NCBI GenBank assembly: GCA_947468665.1
Contig: CANILH010000027.1
Location: 1 to 35,083, forward strand
DNA: 35,083 nt
Origin: Oligoflexales bacterium
GTDB taxonomy: Bacteria > Bdellovibrionota_B > Oligoflexia > Oligoflexales > RGVZ01
Direction of reading: 5' to 3'
Below the pieces are notes generated by a model. That model ran no database searches, was not told the DNA's origin, and saw only the letters and a program-made list of their open reading frames with translations. This document shows, piece after piece, positions 1 through 5,585 of this stretch. Both the position numbers and the translations under genes were made by a program. Positions within the stretch are counted from its first letter, which is position 1. Each line of letters starts with the position of its first letter.

Positions 1-19
1 GGGCTGGAACGACCTAGGC

Positions 20-868
20 TCAATCGTTATCCTCGCTTCGCGCTAGGCGCTTACGCATCTCTTCCTCATAGGCCGCGTCGATCTCGTTAAGCACGCTGCT
101 AACGTCGGCCTTACGGGTGCTGTGGGCGAACTTGCCGGTGAGTTTCGTGTCGGGACGAAGTTTTCCGTTCTCATATAATTTCCAGATCTCATGGGCATAA
201 TCGGTATTCTTGATCTCGGGGGCAAACCGACAAAAGTACGCCGCGAGGTTATTGATATCCCGCTCAAAAAGTCTGAACGCGTTGTTCGCGGTAGATTGAA
301 TTGCCTGCGGAAGATCGATGATGACGGGTCCATGCTCACTAAGAAGAACATTAAATTCTGACAAATCGCCGTGAATATATCCTGCACAAAGCATTTTTAC
401 GGCCTCACGGATCAAGGTTGTATGATGCTTACGGGCATCTTCAGCCGACATCGTGACGTCATTAAGCCTGGGCGCCGCGTGACCGGTGCTGTCTACAATC
501 ATCTCCAGCAAAACGACACCCTCGTGATACTCATAGATTTTGGGTACCCGGACACCAGCGGTCGCAAGCATCGCCAAAGCCTCGACCTCGGTGTTCTGCC
601 ACTCAGATTCCATCTCTTCGCGCCCATAGCGGCTTTTTTTGCTCATGGCGCGGGCCTGCCGGGAGCCTTTGGCTTTGCGGCCCTCGGTGTACTGGCTGGC
701 TTGTTTAAAGGATCGGTTTTGGGCTTCTTTGTAGACTTTCGCGCAGCGGTACTCGCCCCGTGAAGTCACCACATACACCTCGGCCTCTTTGCCGCTTTTA
801 AGCTGACCGACGACATCGTCAATCATGTAGGCATCTATCAATGGCTGTAGTCGTAGTGGTGTTCTCAT
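20..868 (-). CDS. RIO-type serine/threonine protein kinase
   Basis: A 282-residue atypical protein kinase of the RIO family, expected to phosphorylate protein or hydrolyse ATP in the cytoplasm. Visible motifs are the glycine-loop equivalent SGKEAEVY (residues 25-32), a candidate ATP-binding lysine in CAKVYK (K44), the catalytic loop HGDLSEFN (166-173, catalytic D168) and the metal-binding IIDLPQ (D185). The 50-85 stretch is rich in Lys/Arg/Ser, as in RIO1 proteins. No signal peptide is seen. It is the last gene of a minus-strand run and starts 34 bases after the phosphatase gene ends, so kinase and phosphatase are probably co-transcribed. Family assignment is firm; the substrate is unknown. 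Bacterial RIO proteins are much less studied than the archaeal and eukaryotic ribosome-biogenesis members. Confidence 0.9.
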   Translation of the reverse strand: MRTPLRLQPLIDAYMIDDVVGQLKSGKEAEVYVVTSRGEYRCAKVYKEAQNRSFKQASQYTEGRKAKGSRQARAMSKKSRYGREEMESEWQNTEVEALAMLATAGVRVPKIYEYHEGVVLLEMIVDSTGHAAPRLNDVTMSAEDARKHHTTLIREAVKMLCAGYIHGDLSEFNVLLSEHGPVIIDLPQAIQSTANNAFRLFERDINNLAAYFCRFAPEIKNTDYAHEIWKLYENGKLRPDTKLTGKFAHSTRKADVSSVLNEIDAAYEEEMRKRLARSEDND

Positions 869-902
869 GGACGGTTATTATATCTCAATTTAAAGCTAAA
901 AG

Positions 903-1619
903 TCATTTCCATCCGCACCTTTCGGCCAGAAAAATCCGAACCCCGCCTCGTGAGGCAAGAGCCCTAAGAAACCCCTCAACCCGGCCAAATTTCTCGGGTT
1001 TCAGGGATTTTGATTTCCTATAATCGCACTCGATGGCAGAAATTTGGGCGTCAGATAATTTACCTTTTGACTCAATCTCCCAGCCCGCGAGCAGCGCGAT
1101 AACGGCGCCGGTTCGATCGCGACCTGCCTCACAATGAAAAAGGCTAGATTTCCCGGCGACAAATTGCCTCAGTCCATCTCTCAAAAATTGACAGACGCGT
1201 TTCACCTGTTCGGGATTTCGTTCCCAACTTTCCAGGAACTCGATGTCACTGAATTCCTCATGCTGAAATGTGACTCCAACATTAAATCCATGCTCGCCCC
1301 GGCAATAATAACGTCGATTCTCGGCGTCAGAATAATTAAGCGAGTAGATCACATCCGGACTGCCGACACGGTCGCAAGACCAGCCTGAGAAAAACCCGGA
1401 CGATCGCAATAGACGACCTTCCGGCAATAGTTTTTCATGGGCGCACTCGTTGATACTGGCACCAGCATCACGGTAGTTAAGTTTGCTGTCCAGAACGCCC
1501 TCTATCTTGAACGTGAGAGGAGGACCCGGAGTCGTGAGGCTCGGGTAATAAATCCAGGCGCAAAACGCCACCACCAGGACAAGAGGTATATATGAAAGTT
1601 TAATCGGAGCTTTTATCAT
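903..1619 (-). CDS. Membrane-anchored cysteine-dependent (dual-specificity/tyrosine) phosphatase
   Basis: A 238-residue protein with an N-terminal hydrophobic segment (about residues 8-27) that looks like an uncleaved anchor or signal peptide, followed by a phosphatase domain. The P-loop signature is HCEAGRDRTG (162-171), with nucleophile C163 and R169 in the CX5R spacing, as in dual-specificity and PTP-like enzymes. The catalytic domain would lie on the periplasmic side if the N-terminus acts as a signal anchor. Phosphoprotein, phosphoinositide or phytate substrates are all possible, and the sequence does not decide. No strong ribosome site is seen upstream. It lies between the ureohydrolase (39-base gap) and the RIO kinase (34-base gap) on the same strand. 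Confidence 0.85.
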   Translation of the reverse strand: MIKAPIKLSYIPLVLVVAFCAWIYYPSLTTPGPPLTFKIEGVLDSKLNYRDAGASINECAHEKLLPEGRLLRSSGFFSGWSCDRVGSPDVIYSLNYSDAENRRYYCRGEHGFNVGVTFQHEEFSDIEFLESWERNPEQVKRVCQFLRDGLRQFVAGKSSLFHCEAGRDRTGAVIALLAGWEIESKGKLSDAQISAIECDYRKSKSLKPEKFGRVEGFLRALASRGGVRIFLAERCGWK

Positions 1620-1658
1620 CAGGAAATCAAGACCATGCTGACCCCGGTGGAAAAAAAG

Positions 1659-2732
1659 TTAACAAAGCTTCTGCGACCTGAGAAGACAACCACAAAGTTT
1701 ATAAAGTAACCGCGCACCAACATTGGCATCCCACTCGCTTCCGTCCGGTCCCGGAGCGACTTCCGTGAGATCAAAACCAACAACACGCCGCCCGCTCTGG
1801 GCAAGTTCTTCCAGGATGAAAACCGCCTCATCAAAAGACAATCCTCCCGGAACAGGCGTGCCGGTAGACGGACAATATGACGGATCAAGACCGTCGATAT
1901 CAAACGAGACGTAGACGTTCTCAGGTAGTGTCGCGATGATACTTGCTGCGATCGACTTAAAGGTATTGCCTTCGGCTTTCATGCGAAACAGGTCACGACC
2001 GTAAAAACAACTCCCTCTTGTCCCTAGTTTTTCCATGAAAGACCGCTCATCACGGCTGTAATCACGAATACCAACCTGGGTTAGTTTTTTAACGTTTGGA
2101 TAACTGGTCATGACGTTGTAAAAAATAGATGCGTGGCTGTATTTAAAGCCCTCATAAGCGTCACGCAGATCGTGATGGGCATCAAAGTGCAAAACCCCAA
2201 AACCGCCGGGAACAGATTCCGAGAGTGCCTGAATCAGCCCCTGCGGAGACGAGTGATCACCGCCCACAACGGCGACAAATTTCCCTTTGCCAAGCCAATG
2301 TTTGGCTGATTTATAAACTGACTCGTTGACCTTAACGCTGCACTCATTCACAAAACGAAGATCCGCGGTCACTGATGGCTCAGATTGCTGTCTTACCTCA
2401 CACGCGGCAATAACCCGCTGGGCGGCCTCTTTGGCTTTTTCGTTGAGAGAACGAATAGTGGAGTCTTCAGGAAGAGCCGTAATGCCGGCGCGAAACGCTT
2501 TGCCAAACGCCGCGTCTTCCATATCAAGCTGATGACTGGCGGAAATGATAACATCAGGACCTTTAGATGTTCCTGCGCCGTATGAGGTAGTTGCCTCCCA
2601 AGCGACCGGGACCATCAGGAGTTTAGCGTCCTCTGGATCAATGGACACGCCCAGAAAGCCCGCGTTTTCAGACGGCGGAAGGCCCATTTCCAGCTCGCCC
2701 ATCGCATCCTCAAACTTCATATATTTTGTCAC
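1659..2732 (-). CDS. Ureohydrolase of the arginase/agmatinase family
   Basis: A 357-residue binuclear-manganese ureohydrolase. The metal-ligand motifs are all present: GGDHS (H160), FDAHHDLR (D184, H186, D188) and SFDIDGLDPS (D278, D280). The family hydrolyses guanidino compounds (arginine, agmatine, guanidinobutyrate, formiminoglutamate or guanidine) to urea or formamide plus an amine. General similarity favours agmatinase, feeding putrescine synthesis, but substrate cannot be fixed from motifs. The protein is longer than the usual ~300 residues because of about 40 extra N-terminal residues and an insertion around 85-140. The start chosen is a GTG at 2732 with AAGGTG eight bases upstream; an in-frame ATG four codons later is the alternative. 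It begins 12 bases after the XRE regulator ends, which suggests the regulator controls it. Confidence 0.88.
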   Translation of the reverse strand: MTKYMKFEDAMGELEMGLPPSENAGFLGVSIDPEDAKLLMVPVAWEATTSYGAGTSKGPDVIISASHQLDMEDAAFGKAFRAGITALPEDSTIRSLNEKAKEAAQRVIAACEVRQQSEPSVTADLRFVNECSVKVNESVYKSAKHWLGKGKFVAVVGGDHSSPQGLIQALSESVPGGFGVLHFDAHHDLRDAYEGFKYSHASIFYNVMTSYPNVKKLTQVGIRDYSRDERSFMEKLGTRGSCFYGRDLFRMKAEGNTFKSIAASIIATLPENVYVSFDIDGLDPSYCPSTGTPVPGGLSFDEAVFILEELAQSGRRVVGFDLTEVAPGPDGSEWDANVGARLLYKLCGCLLRSQKLC

Positions 2733-2744
2733 AGATCAAACACC

Positions 2745-3161
2745 TTATGCTGTCGGTACTGATCCCCTTACCTGTGAGACAGCATCGATATTGAACAAAA
2801 GCCCTATATTTGAGGCTTTGTTTTGTGTCGGGCAAACTCTCGGAAGATCCTTCCCGCCCGCCAACGGACAACGTCCGGCTTCACACATTGAAGCGCACGC
2901 CCTCTGCGTATCGTATGCCACAGCTGCGAAAAAATGTGCAGCAGATTGCGCCACGTGGCTCCCGATCGCCTCAAGAATATTCAGGGTAGGATTTTTTTTA
3001 CCCTGCTCAATTAGTGTGATGTAGCTCCGATCAAAATCACATTTAACAGCGAGCTCCTGCTGCGACATCCCCGCCTGGGTACGTAACCGACGAACGGTTT
3101 GTCCCACAAACATGGCCATTTTACAGGGTATTGGTTGTGTCATGAGTGGCGATGTCCCCAA
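2745..3161 (-). CDS. XRE-family helix-turn-helix transcriptional regulator
   Basis: A small DNA-binding protein with a classical Cro/C1-type HTH between about residues 20 and 75. Its recognisable core runs from VRRLRTQAGMSQQELA to the ...FDRSYITLIEQGKKNPTLNIL recognition helix. The C-terminal ~60 residues are cysteine-bearing, match no family I recognise, and may sense a ligand or redox state. Several in-frame starts exist (residues 1, 7, 15 and 17). The HTH usually begins near the M of MAMFVGQ, so the true protein may be about 122-124 residues. It is first in the minus-strand run with the ureohydrolase, phosphatase and RIO kinase. The dyad over its own promoter (3205-3236) fits autoregulation. 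Confidence 0.85.
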   Translation of the reverse strand: MGTSPLMTQPIPCKMAMFVGQTVRRLRTQAGMSQQELAVKCDFDRSYITLIEQGKKNPTLNILEAIGSHVAQSAAHFFAAVAYDTQRACASMCEAGRCPLAGGKDLPRVCPTQNKASNIGLLFNIDAVSQVRGSVPTA

Positions 3162-3204
3162 TTAATTTCAGAGCCTACATTTGCAGCACAGGCCATATCC
3201 CCCT

Positions 3205-3241
3205 GATTGTATAGAGATATAATAACTATAGCAATCTATAG
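3205..3241 (-). promoter_or_regulatory. Promoter of the XRE-ureohydrolase run, with overlapping dyad
   Basis: On the minus strand a -35 TTGCTA (3234-3229), a 17-base spacer and a -10 TACAAT (3211-3206) lie 45 bases ahead of the regulator start. An imperfect inverted repeat, GATTGTATAG / CTATAGCAATC, spans both boxes, and a second dyad, CTATAG-4-CTATAG, lies at 3226-3241. The position fits an operator for the XRE protein itself. The promoter is called by eye only. Confidence 0.55.
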
Positions 3242-3282
3242 CTGGATACTTTCATCCATATACGTCAATCCTCCAGAAAACG

Positions 3283-3311
3283 TTGCTTAACGGCGCCTTC
3301 AACATTACAAT
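3283..3311 (+). promoter_or_regulatory. Promoter of tRNA-Arg
   Basis: A -35 TTGCTT (3283-3288), a 17-base spacer and a -10 TACAAT (3306-3311) end 15 bases before the mature tRNA 5' end. This is the expected geometry for a monocistronic tRNA gene. Confidence 0.6.
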
Positions 3312-3326
3312 CGCAGGCGTCCCAGG

Positions 3327-3403
3327 GCACCCATAGCTCAGCTGGATAGAGTACTTGGCTTCGAACCAAGTGGTCGGAGGTTCGAATCCTTCTGGGTGCG
3401 CCA
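3327..3403 (+). tRNA. tRNA-Arg (anticodon TCG)
   Basis: A complete cloverleaf of 77 bases with an encoded CCA. The acceptor stem GCACCCA pairs with TGGGTGC, with discriminator G at 3400. The D-arm is TAGCTCAGCTGGATAGAG. The anticodon stem is CTTGG/CCAAG around the loop CTTCGAA, giving anticodon TCG, which reads CGA and CGG. The T-arm is GGAGGTTCGAATCCTTC. The last 20 mature bases plus three flanking bases recur exactly at 3590-3612, a hallmark of tRNA genes used as integration sites. Confidence 0.96.
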
Positions 3404-3444
3404 TTAAAAAGCCGGTAGTCACACCAGTGACCCCGGCTTTTTAA
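3404..3444 (+). terminator. Rho-independent terminator of tRNA-Arg
   Basis: A long hairpin starts directly after the CCA. The outer stem is TTAAAAAGCCGG / CCGGCTTTTTAA (3404-3415 / 3433-3444) and the inner stem is GTCAC / GTGAC around ACCA. The T-run is in the right arm, and the near symmetry would let it work in both directions. Confidence 0.8.
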
Positions 3445-3452
3445 TTTGGCCA

Positions 3453-3496
3453 CCCCTGGATTCGAAACGAGCCTTTAGCGCGCAGCGCCGCCGTGC
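3453..3496. repeat. 44-bp direct repeat, copy 1
   Basis: Exact copy of 4650-4693, offset 1197 bases. It begins CCCCTGGATTCG and ends GCCGCCGTGC. Similarity continues less exactly for about 20 bases to the left, into the tail of the tRNA terminator (GGCTTTTT...CCACCC in both). The two copies bracket the truncated ATPase and its dyad array, so they may be boundaries of a small inserted segment or products of a duplication. Confidence 0.85.
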
Positions 3497-3497
3497 A

Positions 3498-3580
3498 CCC
3501 TCGGGGTGCCGAGGGAGCGTGACGCGACCGAGAGGCGGGCGAGGCGAGGTTACGCAAGGACGGAGCGTGACGCGACGTCC
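3498..3580 (+). repeat. GC-rich hairpin cluster with a 15-bp tandem motif
   Basis: A perfect hairpin CCCTCGG-4-CCGAGGG (3498-3515) is followed by GGAGCGTGACGCGAC at 3514-3528, which recurs at 3562-3576 (48-base period). The second copy is largely the loop of a GGACG/CGTCC stem (3558-3562 / 3576-3580). It codes for nothing evident. It resembles intergenic repeats that accumulate next to tRNA genes. Confidence 0.5.
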
Positions 3581-3589
3581 TGTAGTGAC

Positions 3590-3612
3590 CGAATCCTTCT
3601 GGGTGCGCCATT
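3590..3612 (+). repeat. Duplicated tRNA-Arg 3' end (att-like site)
   Basis: Twenty-three bases identical to 3383-3405, covering the T-arm 3' half, the acceptor 3' strand, the CCA and two bases beyond. Identity stops sharply on both sides. This is what is left when an element integrates by site-specific recombination at a tRNA 3' end. Only 207 bases separate the two copies, so no integrase or cargo remains between them. Confidence 0.75.
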
Positions 3613-3681
3613 CGGGTCCTTAAAAATGATTATCCCTCAAAATTTCGTTATTTACTGGGGGTCAGAAAATCGAAATCAACA

Positions 3682-4392
3682 CTATTGCCCAACTTCTCTG
3701 AGTGTGGCCGTAGGATTTTCACTCTCCAAACACCGCACGAGAAATCTTCCAAACAACGGCAACGCATAGTCATAGGCACCCCGACGCACCTTGTAGATGA
3801 CGTTCTTATTTTGTAACGTCAGCAAGTACTGCTGCACAGTTCCCATTGTGACCTCTGCGCCAAATGATTTGACGGCATCGAGAACTTGACTCGGAGTAAA
3901 CGGTGCTGTGATCTTGGCTGTCGCAAGCGTTATAGCTCGCTCCTTGAGCGTTAGCGGGTACAAACGACCCGCGAAAAAAGACTCGTCCAGCTGTGCATAG
4001 ACTTCAGGTAAGATTCCTTCAAAATCTGCACGCGATATCGGTGAGTGTTCGAAGGTACTGAACGCGATATCAGAAAAATATTGTACGAAGTAAGGATACC
4101 CCGCTGTCTCCTGTGCAAGGAGATCCACCAAGTCCGGTGTGAAGCGACCAGGGACCTTTAGTTGTTTGAGAGGCTCTACAATCGCTTTACGCGTGTCCTT
4201 GTCTTCGAGGGCTGTCAGGGTTACCACTTGAGGAAAGAGCCGCTCAACGTGCGGCTTTACCTCGATGCTCTTGCCAAGTAGAGTTGGTAAGCCAGCAAGA
4301 ACAAAATGCACTGGACTGGTGGTTGACGACTGCAGCCGAGAAATTGTTTCTAGGATTAGGCTTAGACCGAAGTTACCATCTACATCATCCAT
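3682..4392 (-). pseudogene. 5'-truncated AAA ATPase (C-terminal part with winged-helix-like tail)
   Basis: The 236-residue open frame looks like the rear two thirds of an AAA-type ATPase of the ORC/Cdc6-like or AAA_16 class. It begins in a degenerate Walker B region (MDDVDGNFG). A sensor-1-like strand HFVLAGLP follows, then a helical lid and a tail with a winged-helix feel (about 150-225). The Walker A loop that should lie about 60-80 residues earlier is missing. The frame extends only nine codons upstream of the ATG before a TAG, and upstream DNA is a dyad array rather than coding sequence. The gene has therefore probably lost its 5' end, and the product, if made, should not bind ATP. It could alternatively be a real short protein using the ATG, but without a P-loop that is less likely. 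Confidence 0.6.
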
Positions 4393-4422
4393 GACTTGAA
4401 ACTCTAGGACTTTGCGATCCTA

Positions 4423-4502
4423 AAGCTAATATTAGCTTACTGTCCTAATATTAGGGACTATGCCGATCAAGGCTAATATTAGTTCATTAAGCTAATATTT
4501 AG
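4423..4502. promoter_or_regulatory. Array of four CTAATATTAG dyads
   Basis: Cores of CTAATATTAG begin at 4426, 4445 and 4473, and a CTAATATTTAG variant begins at 4492. The spacings of 19, 28 and 19 bases amount to two tandem 47-base units of two dyads each. The first is part of the 16-base perfect palindrome AAGCTAATATTAGCTT. The array lies 31 bases upstream of the truncated ATPase (minus strand). On the plus strand it runs straight into AGGAG (4501-4505) and ATG (4511), which opens only a seven-codon frame. It has the form of a multi-site operator or iteron set. Confidence 0.7.
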
Positions 4503-4649
4503 GAGTAGATATGGCTAGCAGCTTGGGCCAGTAGTATCCACTTAGGTAACCTATTAACAGATCTTTTTAAAAAAGTTTAATCGATATTTATATCTTTAAA
4601 ATTATATAGTTAGATCCGGTATGTCAGTCCGGCTTTTTCATCTGCCCAC

Positions 4650-4693
4650 CCCCTGGATTCGAAACGAGCCTTTAGCGCGCAGCGCCGCCGTGC
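4650..4693. repeat. 44-bp direct repeat, copy 2
   Basis: Exact copy of 3453-3496 (see that entry). To its left lies GTCCGGCTTTTT, a relic-like match to the right arm of the tRNA-Arg terminator. The duplicated unit was therefore once larger than 44 bp. Confidence 0.85.
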
Positions 4694-4710
4694 CGGGAGG
4701 CCGTGCCGGT

Positions 4711-4741
4711 AACACTTAAGCTGACAAACACTTAAGCTGAC
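4711..4741. repeat. Tandem 15-bp direct repeat
   Basis: AACACTTAAGCTGAC occurs at 4711-4725 and again at 4727-4741 (16-base period), about 125 bases before the lipoprotein start. It could be a paired binding site for a regulator of that gene or a small slippage duplication. Confidence 0.55.
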
Positions 4742-4867
4742 GCAACTCGCTTTTCCATCGGATAACCAACCGTAAATTTTGGTAATTTGACAAGTTCTAA
4801 AGAAATCCCTCCTCTCAGCCGAAGAGACTAATAAGCTCACACCAGGCAGATTAAAGGGGAAGTTATT

Positions 4868-5509
4868 ATGAGTCAGAATAAAATCATTACGTCTTCGCTG
4901 AAGCCTCTGCTCGCCTCCTTGGCGCTATTGCTTCTCGCTAGCAGCTGTTCAGAGCAATCCTTCTCTGGTGGCGCTGATGCGAAACAGGCGCAAGATAGTA
5001 AGAAGGATAAAAAGCCACCTGCTACCATTGATCCAAGCAAATTGCCAGGCGGCCCTGGCGGCCCTAGCGGCCCTGACGGACCTGGCGGTCTTTCGACTGA
5101 TGATGGCGGAATCTCGGGTACTCCCGTCTCAAGAGTCGGTCTCGGCTTTGAGGACGCGTCGGACTTTGATTACAACGATATTTACCTGTGCTTCAAAGGT
5201 AGCTTCAGTGTTGATGGCACGACCATTGTATCCAACAAGGATCAGCAAGGCGTTATTGCCAGCTGGGGAAACGACGCCAAAAATGTTCACTATATGACCA
5301 TCAAGATCACAGACTCTACCGGCAAGGAAATTTTCAATCAGGGCTATCCGGGTGCAAGCAACAGACCAGTCATGGGGAACATCTCCCTGAACTTTCCTCT
5401 TGGCTCGAAGCTAAGTGTTGACCTGGACCATGGCGCAATACAGCACACCATGGTCGGCCCTGGACAGCGAGCTGAGATCAAGCTGGACTACTGCCGCCAC
5501 AATGGCTGA
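4868..5509 (+). CDS. Lipoprotein with collagen-like linker and DUF4114-like domain
   Basis: A 213-residue exported lipoprotein. The signal peptide has a hydrophobic core (about 12-24) and lipobox LASSC. Next comes a Lys/Ala/Asp spacer, then a Gly-Pro-rich run of GGP/SGP/DGP triplets (about 60-75) reminiscent of collagen. The C-terminal domain has FEDASDFDYNDIYLCF, which matches the acidic FED...DxDYND signature of DUF4114-type beta domains and is probably calcium-binding. Two cysteines (in YLCF and DYC) could form a disulphide. GGGGA eight bases upstream supports the start. Its function is probably at the cell surface or outer membrane and is otherwise unknown. A perfect terminator follows at 5551. 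Confidence 0.75.
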   Translation: MSQNKIITSSLKPLLASLALLLLASSCSEQSFSGGADAKQAQDSKKDKKPPATIDPSKLPGGPGGPSGPDGPGGLSTDDGGISGTPVSRVGLGFEDASDFDYNDIYLCFKGSFSVDGTTIVSNKDQQGVIASWGNDAKNVHYMTIKITDSTGKEIFNQGYPGASNRPVMGNISLNFPLGSKLSVDLDHGAIQHTMVGPGQRAEIKLDYCRHNG

Positions 5510-5550
5510 GATCAGACAGCCAGACCTTGCCCCCTGACAGACTTTTAGGT

Positions 5551-5582
5551 AAAACTCCGGAGTAACAACTCCGGAGTTTTTT
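5551..5582 (+). terminator. Terminator hairpin that also buries the next gene's ribosome site
   Basis: A perfect 13-base-pair stem (5551-5563 / 5568-5580, ACTCCGGAGT core) with loop AACA and a run of six T. It ends three bases before the ATG at 5586. The only plausible Shine-Dalgarno for that gene, GGAG at 5573-5576, is inside the right arm. Read-through transcripts should therefore be poorly translated, so the element could both end the lipoprotein transcript and restrict the peptidase. Confidence 0.8.
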
Positions 5583-5585
5583 ATT

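Larger units (their letters stand above)
4503..4867. other. Gene-free accessory DNA between dyad array and lipoprotein gene
   Basis: With the array at 4423-4502, this completes a gap of about 475 bases without a convincing gene. It contains an orphan ribosome site plus ATG (4501-4513), an AT-rich stretch (4565-4615), the second 44-bp repeat (4650-4693) and a 15-bp tandem repeat (4711-4741). A TTGACA at 4787-4792 has no matching -10 at the usual distance. A minus-strand frame at 4610-4840 shows no family features and is judged spurious. Confidence 0.6.

Noticed and set aside
3265-3453. Minus-strand frame containing RRIRTSDHLVRSQ
   Set aside because: This is the well-known false protein read from the antisense strand of tRNA genes; the tRNA-Arg lies exactly there.
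4423-4502. CRISPR array or replication origin at the CTAATATTAG repeats
   Set aside because: Repeats are too short and irregularly spaced for CRISPR, and no rep gene or DnaA boxes accompany them; an operator fits better.
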